Assembly: GCA_018882645.1 (NCBI GenBank) | Contig: VERM01000015.1 | Coordinates: forward strand, 1 to 12,973 | DNA: 12,973 bases | Direction of reading: 5' to 3' | Source of the DNA: Ferruginibacter sp. | Lineage (GTDB): Bacteria > Bacteroidota > Bacteroidia > Chitinophagales > Chitinophagaceae | Part shown: positions 1-6,782 of the stretch, piece after piece | Position numbering within the stretch: position 1 is the stretch's first letter | How the letters are laid out: each line of letters starts with the position of its first letter | Translations under genes and position numbers: made by a program | The notes under the pieces: model-generated | Database searches by the model: none | What the model saw: the letters and a program-made list of their open reading frames with translations, nothing else | What the model was told of the DNA's origin: nothing

Positions 1-83
1 CAAACTATATGATATTTACAATCATATGTAGTATGGGAGGTTTTCCTATAGTTTTGCATCAAACAAAGATATCAAACTAAAGT

Positions 84-101
84 CTTCGCCTAAAGGCGAG
101 G
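84..101 (-). terminator. weak hairpin downstream of fabG
   Basis: A short inverted repeat (TCGCC / GGCGA, 4-base loop) lies about 22 bases beyond the fabG stop. On the minus strand it gives five clean pairs plus an outer mismatch, and it is followed by AGACTTTAG, not a real T-tract, so it is at best a weak terminator. The rest of 1-123 holds no gene. On the minus strand 64-71 reads TATCTTTG, a full match to the Bacteroidota -7 box, but with no good -33 partner; it could start a gene left of the window. Confidence 0.25.
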
Positions 102-123
102 GATTTTCCCCCAGAAGCAGACA

Positions 124-879
124 TTAAATATTCAAACCTCCACAAACGCTGATGGTTTGTCCGGTGATGTAGTTGCCCCAGTCTGATGCGAGGAATAAAA
201 CGGTGTTAGCGATATCTTCGCCCGAAGCGAATCTGCCCAAAGGTATTCCGGCTTTATATTTTTCTGCGCCATCACCCTCGTTGAGGTAGCTGGTCATATC
301 GGTTTCCACAAATCCGGGTGCAATGGCATTGCATCTGATATTGCGACTACCCAGTTCTTTAGCAATGCTCTTTGTAAAACCAATGACACCCGCTTTGCTG
401 GCCGCATAGCTGCATTGACCCGCATTGCCCATTTCGCCGATAACACTGCTCATATTGATGATGCTGCCGGATTTGGCCTTCATCATCGGACGAATAACCT
501 GTTTGGTCATATTGAAAACACCGGAAAGGTTAACTTGTATCACATCATTCCATTGCTCCTGGCTCATTCGAAGCAGCAGGTTGTCTTTAGAAATGCCCGC
601 ATTGTTTACACAGATATCTATCTGATTGAATTCTTTGATTACATCATTTACCAGCATTTCGCATTGTGCATAATCTCCCGCATTGCTTTTATAAGCCTTA
701 GCTTTCACACCCAATCCGATTAATTTTTTTTCGAGTACCGCGGCTTTCTCCGCGCTACTTTCGCTTACATAAGTAAATGCAATATCTGCACCGTGTTCCG
801 CCAGCTTAATGGCAACAGCTTCACCAATGCCTCTTGCCGCACCTGTAACAATGGCGACTTTTCCTTGGAGCAATTTCAT
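124..879 (-). CDS. fabG: 3-oxoacyl-[acyl-carrier-protein] reductase FabG
   Basis: A 251-residue short-chain dehydrogenase, normal length for FabG. It carries out the NADPH-dependent reduction of 3-oxoacyl-ACP to 3-hydroxyacyl-ACP in each round of cytosolic type II fatty acid synthesis. Visible motifs: the dinucleotide-binding TGAARGIG at residues 12-19, NNAG at 92-95, and a catalytic tetrad of Asn117, Ser145, Tyr158 and Lys162 (YAASK). The PGFVETDM stretch near 188-195 and the C-terminal TGQTISVCGG are typical of FabG. The ATG at 879 sits right before the Rossmann strand, so the start is secure. It is a single gene facing away from the aromatic operon, with no fatty acid synthesis neighbour. 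Other short-chain dehydrogenases share these motifs, so the exact substrate rests on family resemblance, which is strong. Confidence 0.93.
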   Translation of the reverse strand: MKLLQGKVAIVTGAARGIGEAVAIKLAEHGADIAFTYVSESSAEKAAVLEKKLIGLGVKAKAYKSNAGDYAQCEMLVNDVIKEFNQIDICVNNAGISKDNLLLRMSQEQWNDVIQVNLSGVFNMTKQVIRPMMKAKSGSIINMSSVIGEMGNAGQCSYAASKAGVIGFTKSIAKELGSRNIRCNAIAPGFVETDMTSYLNEGDGAEKYKAGIPLGRFASGEDIANTVLFLASDWGNYITGQTISVCGGLNI

Positions 880-910
880 TTCAGTGATATTTTGATTAAA
901 ACCTTTAAAA

Positions 911-918
911 CAAAAGTA
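911..918 (-). promoter_or_regulatory. candidate -7 box for fabG
   Basis: On the minus strand these bases read TACTTTTG, an exact match to the Bacteroidota -7 consensus TAnnTTTG. They lie 31 bases upstream of the fabG start. I find no TTG at the expected 19-base spacing, but the -33 box is often poorly conserved in this phylum. This is a motif match only. Confidence 0.35.
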
Positions 919-952
919 GTTAAAAACATGAATATATTCGGACTAATGATAA

Positions 953-1216
953 ACTCCGGCGAAACAAAAATCCTCCAGCGGATGGGCTGAAGGCGGAAAC
1001 GGAAACAACAGCAGCGGGCTTTCCTGCTTGCCAGGCGGATATCGAAATTACGGCGGCGAATGCCAATATGCGGAAAGGGCTGGCTATTGGTGGACTATTA
1101 CAGAAGACTCTAGTTTTAATGCCTGGGAATATAGTTTCGGATATCAGACCGGTGACGTAGACAGATATAGTAATGGAAAGAGCTCTGGCTTTTCAGTTCG
1201 CTGTATTCGGAATTAA
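953..1216 (+). pseudogene. 5'-truncated remnant of a FISUMP-domain protein
   Basis: The open frame runs from just after an in-frame stop at 950-952 to a TAA at 1214-1216 and encodes about 87 residues. They match the C-terminal half of the FISUMP domain (Fibrobacter succinogenes major paralogous domain) found in secreted proteins and lipoproteins: a KSSSGW motif, then NNSSGLSCLPGGYR, GYWWTITE, a central AW, and the ending GFSVRCIRN. The usual N-terminal part, with signal peptide and the WHLPSDAEW-type motif, is missing, and the frame has no ATG (only a TTG at 1028 inside the domain). The sequence immediately upstream is the fabG promoter region. I read it as a leftover from a deletion or partial duplication, probably not expressed. 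A silent donor for gene conversion with full-length paralogues elsewhere is possible but unsupported here. FISUMP proteins have no established function. Confidence 0.75.
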
Positions 1217-1303
1217 TATAAATAATTTATTGCCGTTTTTTTAAATACATCAACTTGTGCCATCAAAAACCCACGTTAATATCGAAGTTTAATTTTTTTT
1301 GGT

Positions 1304-1311
1304 TATCTTCG
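1304..1311 (+). promoter_or_regulatory. candidate -7 box for the pheA operon
   Basis: TATCTTCG differs from the Bacteroidota -7 consensus TAnnTTTG at one base and lies just upstream of the leader peptide. A TTG at the usual distance is absent. If used, transcription would begin at about 1316-1319, so the leader mRNA would have almost no 5' untranslated part, or translation would begin at the second in-frame ATG (1325). Motif match only. Confidence 0.35.
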
Positions 1312-1318
1312 CACTTCA

Positions 1319-1402
1319 ATGAAAATGAGCACTACTACAAAATATTTCCGTTTCTTTTACAGCTTCTTTTTTACAAGGAAGTCCGGGAGTTTTTGTTCAT
1401 AA
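1319..1402 (+). CDS. Phe/Tyr-rich leader peptide (pheL-like)
   Basis: A 27-codon ORF, ATG at 1319 and TAA at 1400-1402, with a second in-frame ATG at codon 3 (1325). The core KYFRFFYSFFF (residues 8-18) has eight aromatic residues in ten; in total there are seven Phe (10, 12, 13, 16, 17, 18, 25) and two Tyr (9, 14). It lies directly upstream of an intrinsic terminator and of pheA, whose product makes the Phe precursor. It does the job known from enterobacterial pheL, whose peptide is likewise Phe-rich, but shows no alignable similarity beyond composition. The peptide itself probably has no function; translating it senses charged tRNA-Phe, perhaps also tRNA-Tyr. The codons from S22 onward overlap the proximal antiterminator arm, as expected if a ribosome at the stop codon is to mask it. 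The position and paired RNA structures make chance from T-rich sequence unlikely. Confidence 0.85.
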   Translation: MKMSTTTKYFRFFYSFFFTRKSGSFCS

Positions 1403-1429
1403 CGATATTTAAAAACAAAATCATCCCGG
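1383..1429 (+). promoter_or_regulatory. antiterminator hairpin of the pheA attenuator
   Basis: CCGGGA at 1383-1388, inside the end of the leader ORF, is the exact reverse complement of TCCCGG at 1424-1429, which holds the 5' arm of the terminator. A second run just inside supports it: TTTTGTT at 1391-1397 pairs fully with AACAAAA at 1414-1420. Together these give 6 + 7 base pairs around a small internal loop, with an apical loop at 1398-1413. The structure and the terminator cannot form together. A ribosome stalled on the early Phe codons leaves 1383 onward free; one at the stop codon covers it. A further short hairpin (1363-1369 with 1375-1381, one G-U pair) lies over the Phe codons and might act as a pause site. 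Confidence 0.75.
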
Positions 1430-1450
1430 CTAAATAAGCCGGGTTTTTTT
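1425..1450 (+). terminator. attenuator terminator before pheA
   Basis: A perfect 7-bp stem (CCCGGCT at 1425-1431 with AGCCGGG at 1437-1443), a 5-base loop AAATA and seven T at 1444-1450 make a standard Rho-independent terminator. It ends 7 bases before the pheA start codon, so it must act on transcripts begun upstream, that is, as an attenuator. In the terminated form the stem also lies next to the pheA initiation region and could hinder ribosome entry on read-through RNA. Confidence 0.9.
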
Positions 1451-1457
1451 ATGTTAT

Positions 1458-2300
1458 ATGTCAAAGAGAATCGCCATACAGGGTATTGAAGGAAGTTTTC
1501 ACCAGGAGGCCGCCCGTAATTATTATGGTAAAGATGTAGAAGTGATTTGCTGCTCTGCATTTAAAGAGGTATTAAAGATTGCCGGAAATACTAGGGAAAG
1601 CGATGGGGGTGTTATGGCCATTGAAAATTCTATTGCCGGAAGCATCTTGCCCAATTATTCCCTTTTGCTAAAAAGCAATCTGCAGATAATAGGAGAGGTT
1701 TATCTTCAAATCAACCAGCAACTTCTCGCCAATCCCGGAGTTTCTCTTGATGATATCAGAGAAGTGCATTCGCATCATATGGCCATACAGCAAAGTTTAG
1801 ATTTTCTGGATAAGTTCAACTGGAAAATGGTTGAAAGAGAAGACACGGCCTCCAGCGCAAAACATGTACAAAAACACAAGAGTAAACACATTGCCGCCAT
1901 AGCTAGTAAGCTGGCTGCAGAGATTTATGATTTGGAAATACTTGTCCCCAATATTCATACCCTCAAAAAAAATTATACCCGCTTTCTGGTGCTACAGAAT
2001 GAAGACATCCCGGCGGATATCTCTAATGCAAATAAGGCTTCAGTGGTGTTTCATACAGATCACAACAAAGGAAGCCTCGTAAAAGTGCTGACAAAAATTT
2101 CAGACAGAAATATTAATCTGAGCAAGCTACAATCCATGCCACTTGCGGGCACGGATTTTAAATATATGTTTCATGCCGATATGGAGTTTGAAGACATAAA
2201 ACAGTTTAATGAGGTTATAAAAGCCATGAAGTCTTCAACACAAATGTTGAAAATACTTGGCGTATATAAAAACGGCAAAAAACGACTTAATCATTCATAA
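1458..2300 (+). CDS. pheA: prephenate dehydratase
   Basis: A 280-residue single-function prephenate dehydratase with a C-terminal ACT domain, normal for the family. It decarboxylates and dehydrates prephenate to phenylpyruvate, the last step before transamination to Phe. The catalytic domain shows GIEGSF at 9-14, ENSIAG at 56-61, SHHMAIQQ at 105-112, DTASSA at 129-134 and the catalytic TRF at 174-176. The ACT domain (about 192-270) has GSLVKVL and NLSKLQSMP. In the well-known Phe-binding versions the last stretch ends ESRP; here QSMP (225-228) replaces it, which may change inhibition by Phe. The ATG at 1458 is preferred because the N-terminal strand RIAIQGIEGSF follows at once; an ATG at 1451 is out of frame. 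The chorismate mutase half seen in the enterobacterial fusion is absent and is supplied by the next gene. First structural gene after the attenuator. Confidence 0.95.
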   Translation: MSKRIAIQGIEGSFHQEAARNYYGKDVEVICCSAFKEVLKIAGNTRESDGGVMAIENSIAGSILPNYSLLLKSNLQIIGEVYLQINQQLLANPGVSLDDIREVHSHHMAIQQSLDFLDKFNWKMVEREDTASSAKHVQKHKSKHIAAIASKLAAEIYDLEILVPNIHTLKKNYTRFLVLQNEDIPADISNANKASVVFHTDHNKGSLVKVLTKISDRNINLSKLQSMPLAGTDFKYMFHADMEFEDIKQFNEVIKAMKSSTQMLKILGVYKNGKKRLNHS

Positions 2301-2335
2301 AGATTTGTTCAATTATTGAAATAAAAAAACAACAC

Positions 2336-3427
2336 ATGGAAATAACAGTAGCTTCTGAAGAAAAGGCCATACTTCAAAAAGTGTGGAACAAGCGTCCGCT
2401 TATCATCAGCGGTCCATGCAGCGCAGAAACGGAAGAGCAGCTAACGGCAACGGCCGAGAGATTAGCAAAAACCGGCAAGATTGATGTATTGCGTGCCGGT
2501 ATCTGGAAACCCAGAACCAAACCGGGACTTTTTGAGGGGGTTGGTACCAAAGGCTTGCCTTGGTTGCAGAAAGCTAAAAAAGCCACAGGCCTCCTTACTA
2601 CAGTTGAAGTTGCCACAGCCAAGCACGTGGAAGACTCTTTGCAATTCGATGTGGATATTTTATGGATCGGCGCCCGAACCACGGTAAACCCTTTTTCTGT
2701 ACAGGAAGTGGCAGATGCACTAAAAGGCGTGGATATTCCGGTGTTGATTAAAAATCCTATCAACCCGGATCTTGAGTTGTGGAGTGGCGCTATTGAAAGA
2801 ATTCAAAAGGCCGGAATCAAACAAGTGGGAATGATTCATCGCGGTTTTTCCAACTATGGAAATACCGAATATCGCAATGCGCCTATGTGGCATCTTCCGA
2901 TTGAAATGAAAAGACGTTTTCCTGAGATGATGTTGATCTGCGACCCTTCGCATATTTGTGGAAACAGAACGCTATTGCAGTCTGTAGCTCAAAAATCCAT
3001 TGACCTTGATTTCGACGGGCTGATTGTTGAAAGCCATATCGATCCGGATAATGCATGGAGCGATGCAAAGCAACAGATTACACCTGAGACTTTTGGTAAA
3101 ATGTTGGATGATCTGAAATGGAGAAGTGAGACATCCGACAAAGAAGATTTTGTAAACGCATTGGCAAAGCTGAGAGAACAGATCAATCATTTGGATGACG
3201 AGCTGCTTACTTTGCTCAGCCAGCGTATGAAAATTGCTGAAAAGATTGGTAATTATAAAAGAGAAAACAACATAACCATTTTACAGACAGGTCGTTGGAA
3301 TGAAATACTCCAAAAAGCAATACAACGCGGATCCAAGCTGGATTTGAGCGAAGATTTCATTGCCAAATATCTTGATGCGGTTCATTTGGAAAGCATCAAC
3401 CACCAGAACAAAATCATGAACAGTTAG
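2336..3427 (+). CDS. bifunctional DAHP synthase / chorismate mutase
   Basis: A 363-residue fusion of two enzymes. Residues 1 to about 260 are a type I-beta (KDO8P-synthase-like) DAHP synthase, joining PEP and erythrose 4-phosphate in the first committed step of the shikimate pathway. Residues 275-360 are an AroQ-type chorismate mutase, turning chorismate into prephenate. Metal ligands expected for the synthase are visible: Cys28 (GPCSAE), His206 (DPSHICGN), Glu232 (VESH) and Asp236; KPRTKPG at 58-64 is the PEP/E4P-binding signature. The mutase shows Arg280, Arg297, Lys308, Arg320, Glu323 and Gln357 at the places of active-site residues. Fusions of this order are known in Bacteroidota, for example Porphyromonas gingivalis, where prephenate bound at the mutase domain inhibits the synthase. 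The gene follows pheA by 35 bases and precedes aroB by 8. Annotations vary (aroF, aroG, pheB), so I give no symbol. Confidence 0.93.
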   Translation: MEITVASEEKAILQKVWNKRPLIISGPCSAETEEQLTATAERLAKTGKIDVLRAGIWKPRTKPGLFEGVGTKGLPWLQKAKKATGLLTTVEVATAKHVEDSLQFDVDILWIGARTTVNPFSVQEVADALKGVDIPVLIKNPINPDLELWSGAIERIQKAGIKQVGMIHRGFSNYGNTEYRNAPMWHLPIEMKRRFPEMMLICDPSHICGNRTLLQSVAQKSIDLDFDGLIVESHIDPDNAWSDAKQQITPETFGKMLDDLKWRSETSDKEDFVNALAKLREQINHLDDELLTLLSQRMKIAEKIGNYKRENNITILQTGRWNEILQKAIQRGSKLDLSEDFIAKYLDAVHLESINHQNKIMNS

Positions 3428-3435
3428 ACCATTTT

Positions 3436-4464
3436 ATGCGCGTAAAAGAAATTGTTTTTTCAGGAAAAAAAACAGGCTTCTATCTGGATGCCTCATTCGA
3501 TTATTTGGATAAACTAGTTTCCAGAGAAAAAACAATTTTGCTTACGGATAAAAATATCTTTTTATCTCATCAGCGTCTCTTCGACGGATGGGAAACGATA
3601 GTTATTGAAGCCGGAGAACAGCACAAACAACAGTCAACCGTAGACGAAATTATTCATCAGCTGATTGAAAAAGAAGCAGACAGGAGTTCTGTTTTGGTGG
3701 GTGTCGGCGGCGGAGTTGTTACCGATATTACCGGATTTGTAGCTGGGATTTACATGCGAGGGCTTTCTTTTGGCTTTGTGCCCACCACACTGCTGGCCAT
3801 GGTGGATGCTGCAATAGGAGGGAAAAATGGAATTGATGCCGGGCTTTTTAAAAACCTGATTGGACTGATCAGACAACCCCAGTTTTTATTGTACGATTAT
3901 AGTCTCTTAAAAACTCTTCCGGATCAGGAGTGGGCAAATGGTTTTGCTGAAATTATCAAGCATGCCTGTATAAAAAAACAAGGAATGTTTGAGAGTCTGA
4001 ATAAACATTCAATAGAATATTATAAAAACAACCACGGCGCACTGGCCTCGTTGGTTGAAGAAAATGTGATTATCAAAACCACGGTAGTACAGAATGATGA
4101 ATTTGAACAAGGAGAAAGAAGGTTGCTGAATTTTGGACATACCCTTGGTCATGCCATAGAAAATATTTATGCGCTTCCTCATGGATTTGCTATCAGCATA
4201 GGCATGATGTGTGCCGCCCGTTTTTCTGAAACAATAAAGGGCTTTAAACCTTCGGATACGTTGCAACTGAAAGCTTTGTTTGAAAAATACACTTTGCCTA
4301 CATCGTTTTCATTTGATAAAGAAAAAATTTGGGGGCTGATGAAGTTGGATAAAAAACGTGCCGGCTCAACCATGCGCTATATACTACTGGAAAGTATCGG
4401 CAATGGAGTGGCGCACGATATCCCTCTTTCTCAACTCGAAGAATTGATTGCCGGTATTTCTTAA
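3436..4464 (+). CDS. aroB: 3-dehydroquinate synthase
   Basis: A 342-residue, NAD- and metal-dependent cyclase that converts DAHP into 3-dehydroquinate, the second shikimate step. Visible features are the NAD-binding GVGGGVVTDITGF at 89-101, the PTTLLAMVDAAIGGKNGID block at 116-134 with Lys130, and the expected metal ligands Glu172 (GFAEIIKH), His235 (NFGHTLGH) and His249 (LPHGFA). The VVTDITGFVAGIYMRG form of the nucleotide site differs from the more usual VIGDMAGFVAATYMRG; from memory this is the common form in Bacteroidota. The start ATG lies 8 bases after the preceding stop, so translation is probably coupled. A 2-deoxy-scyllo-inosose synthase would share the fold, but the operon makes AroB clear. 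Confidence 0.95.
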   Translation: MRVKEIVFSGKKTGFYLDASFDYLDKLVSREKTILLTDKNIFLSHQRLFDGWETIVIEAGEQHKQQSTVDEIIHQLIEKEADRSSVLVGVGGGVVTDITGFVAGIYMRGLSFGFVPTTLLAMVDAAIGGKNGIDAGLFKNLIGLIRQPQFLLYDYSLLKTLPDQEWANGFAEIIKHACIKKQGMFESLNKHSIEYYKNNHGALASLVEENVIIKTTVVQNDEFEQGERRLLNFGHTLGHAIENIYALPHGFAISIGMMCAARFSETIKGFKPSDTLQLKALFEKYTLPTSFSFDKEKIWGLMKLDKKRAGSTMRYILLESIGNGVAHDIPLSQLEELIAGIS

Positions 4465-4480
4465 CCATTTTTCAAACATT

Positions 4481-5761
4481 ATGCAAGTCACGATACAGCC
4501 CGGAAATATTGAGGGAACACTGGTAGCCCCGGCCTCGAAAAGCAGTATGCAGCGGGCTTGTGCAGCAGCATTGCTTCATGCCGGCACCACTACTATTATC
4601 AATCCCGGGAAAAGCAATGATGATATAGCAGCATTGGAAGTCATCCAACAGCTTGGTGCGGTCATTACCCTTCAACACGACGGAACCCTTTTGATTACGG
4701 GGAATCCTTCTCTTTCCTTTGCCGGGAAAGAAGACAAAACAATCTCTTGCGGTGAAAGCGGATTGGGCATTCGTATGTTTTCTCCCATTGCCGCTATTGC
4801 TGACAAACAGATTCGTATTGAAGGAACAGGTAGTCTCGTCAAACGACCGATGAACTTTTTTGATGAAATCTTTCCCCTGCTGGGTGTTCAGATAAAAAGC
4901 AATGATGGCAAGCTGCCTATTGTGATTGAGGGTCCGTTAAAGCCGGTGGATATTTCCATTGACGGATCTTTGAGCTCTCAGTTTCTGACGGGCCTGCTGT
5001 TTGCTTTTGCAAAAACCGCGAAAAAAAGTGTATGCATTACCGTTAGTAATTTAAAAAGCACCCCGTATATTGATCTTACCCTTGGTATATTAAAGCATTT
5101 TGGATACAAAGTTGAACACAATAAATACGAAAAGTTTTTTATTGAGCCTGTTTCTGAAATAAAAGATTCGATATTATATACGGTTGAAGGCGATTGGAGT
5201 GGGGCATCGTTCTTGCTGGTAGCCGGTGCCATTGCGGGAGACATTACAGTAAAAGGATTAGACGCGTTTTCAACACAGGCAGACAAAGCCATATTACAGG
5301 CGCTCATGAGCAGTAGCGCACATCTATCCATTACTGAAAAAGAAGTTTCTGTTAAAAAACCTTCAGGCAATTCATTGCTGAAGCCCTTTCAGTTTGATGC
5401 CACCCATTGTCCGGATTTATTTCCCCCTTTGGTGGCCTTGGCTGCTTATGGAGATGGCACATCAGTTATAGAGGGCGTAGGAAGATTAACGCACAAAGAA
5501 AGCAATCGGGCCTTAACTTTGCAGGATAGTTTTGGGAAGCTGGGTGTGCAGATTGATTTACAGGATGACTTAATGCTGGTTCATGGTGGCAAAGGAGTAA
5601 AAGGCGGAAACATCCATTCACATCACGACCATCGCATTGCTATGGCGGGCGCGGTGGCAGCTCTTTCCGCATCATCTTCGGTGATTATTGAAGAAGCGGA
5701 TGCCATCAATAAATCTTATCCTGATTTTTATGATCATATCAACAGTGTGATAAAAAAATAA
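4481..5761 (+). CDS. aroA: 3-phosphoshikimate 1-carboxyvinyltransferase (EPSP synthase)
   Basis: Transfers the enolpyruvyl group of PEP to shikimate 3-phosphate, the sixth shikimate step. I start at the ATG at 4481, giving 426 residues, the usual length; the frame is open to a TTG at 4448, but that adds 11 residues with no family match and overlaps aroB. Visible: SKSSMQR (Lys20, Ser21, Arg25), CGESGLGIR (Arg98), SLSSQFLTG at 163-171, PDLFPPL (Asp312), RLTHKESNR at 335-343, HHDHRIAM at 381-388 and Lys411. All binding residues I would expect seem present. The PEP-site loop is unusual: aligned with the E. coli NAGTAMRPL, it reads ESGLGIRMF, so Thr97 becomes Leu and Pro101 becomes Met, the two positions altered in glyphosate-tolerant variants. 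It starts 16 bases after aroB. Confidence 0.95.
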   Translation: MQVTIQPGNIEGTLVAPASKSSMQRACAAALLHAGTTTIINPGKSNDDIAALEVIQQLGAVITLQHDGTLLITGNPSLSFAGKEDKTISCGESGLGIRMFSPIAAIADKQIRIEGTGSLVKRPMNFFDEIFPLLGVQIKSNDGKLPIVIEGPLKPVDISIDGSLSSQFLTGLLFAFAKTAKKSVCITVSNLKSTPYIDLTLGILKHFGYKVEHNKYEKFFIEPVSEIKDSILYTVEGDWSGASFLLVAGAIAGDITVKGLDAFSTQADKAILQALMSSSAHLSITEKEVSVKKPSGNSLLKPFQFDATHCPDLFPPLVALAAYGDGTSVIEGVGRLTHKESNRALTLQDSFGKLGVQIDLQDDLMLVHGGKGVKGGNIHSHHDHRIAMAGAVAALSASSSVIIEEADAINKSYPDFYDHINSVIKK

Positions 5762-5770
5762 TCCATCATT

Positions 5771-6763
5771 ATGAACACATTTGGACGAATTTTCAGGGTA
5801 CATGTTTTCGGAGAGTCACACGGGCCGATAGTAGGAATCAATATTGACGGATGCCCGCCGGGAATCAGACTTACTCCCGATGATTTTAAAGAAGACATTG
5901 AGCGACGTAAACCCGGAGCCAAAGGAACAACTCCAAGAAAAGAAGATGACTTGCCTTTGATACAAAACGGCGTGTTTAACGATCATACCACCGGAGCTCC
6001 AATTACTATATTATTTACCAACAGCAATACCAGAAGCAGCGATTATGAAAAACAGCGTGCAACACCTCGTCCGGGTCATGCTGATTTTGTGGCATCGAAA
6101 AAATTTCTGGGCTTTGAAGATTTTCGGGGAGGAGGTCATTTCAGCGGAAGACTTACGGTGTGTATTGTGGCTGCAGGCGTTGTGGCGAAAAAAGTATTGA
6201 ATCATTTGCATGAAGAAAAAAAGGTGGAAGTTAGTGCCAAAATTCTTTCCATTGCCGGCGAATCAGATCCAGAAAAGGGACTACAGAAAGCAATAGAGGC
6301 AAAAGATACCGTTGGCGGAATAGTGGAATGCAGGGTAAGCGGATTGCCCATTGGACTGGGTGAGCCTTTTTTTGATTCCGCCGAGTCTTTATTGAGCCAT
6401 GCCGTGTTCGCCATTCCTGCCGTCAGGGGAATCGAGTTTGGCACCGGCTTTGCGGCAGCGTCTATGTATGGAAGCGAACATAATGACTCATTGCTTAATA
6501 AAGATGGGCTAACCCGAACCAATCATAGCGGCGGCATAGTAGGAGGTATTACCAATGGCAACGAATTGGTTTTTCGCATTGCCATTAAACCAACTTCTTC
6601 TACTCCAAAAGAACAACAAACCTTAAATTTGACATCAGGAAGTGTTGAGTCTTTCTCGGTGAAAGGCCGGCATGATTTGTGTATTGCTTTACGTGTGCCG
6701 GTGGTTTTGGAGGCGGTTACAGCTATGGTGCTGGCAGATTTGGTGAGACTGAGAAGCAATTAA
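5771..6763 (+). CDS. aroC: chorismate synthase
   Basis: Makes chorismate from EPSP by 1,4-elimination with reduced FMN as cofactor, the last shikimate step. Its 330 residues are slightly short for the family (about 350-390 is usual), but the ends are complete: FGRIFRVHVFGESHG at 4-18 and a C-terminal GRHDLCIALRVPVVLEAV. The catalytic histidines are His17 (GESHG) and His103 (RPGHADF). The third signature, usually GGRSSARET, reads GGHFSGRLT at 121-129, a clear departure that may be normal for the group. SGGIVGGITNG near residue 255 is conserved. It begins 9 bases after aroA and is the last recognisable pathway gene of the operon. Confidence 0.94.
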   Translation: MNTFGRIFRVHVFGESHGPIVGINIDGCPPGIRLTPDDFKEDIERRKPGAKGTTPRKEDDLPLIQNGVFNDHTTGAPITILFTNSNTRSSDYEKQRATPRPGHADFVASKKFLGFEDFRGGGHFSGRLTVCIVAAGVVAKKVLNHLHEEKKVEVSAKILSIAGESDPEKGLQKAIEAKDTVGGIVECRVSGLPIGLGEPFFDSAESLLSHAVFAIPAVRGIEFGTGFAAASMYGSEHNDSLLNKDGLTRTNHSGGIVGGITNGNELVFRIAIKPTSSTPKEQQTLNLTSGSVESFSVKGRHDLCIALRVPVVLEAVTAMVLADLVRLRSN

Positions 6764-6782
6764 CAGGCTAATCTATTGATTT

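Noticed and set aside
84..110. Hairpin plus C-rich tail at the left edge as an IS200/IS605-type end
   Set aside because: Only a short palindrome is visible, with no transposase and no second end in the window.
953..972. Possible frameshift joining a GETK reading upstream to the FISUMP remnant
   Set aside because: The in-frame reading AKQKSSSGW already fits the domain, so a frameshift is not needed.
1255..1437. A 60-codon frame with many Phe codons overlapping the leader
   Set aside because: It starts at TTG and runs into the terminator stem. The 27-codon ATG frame stops before the terminator and puts its aromatic codons in the right place; this one is a shadow of the T-rich sequence.
4448..4480. 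Upstream TTG extension of aroA
   Set aside because: It overlaps the end of aroB and adds 11 residues without family similarity; the ATG at 4481 fits the usual N-terminus.
5771..6763. aroC as truncated because only 330 residues
   Set aside because: Both N- and C-terminal signatures and the catalytic histidines are present; the shortness is probably loop loss.
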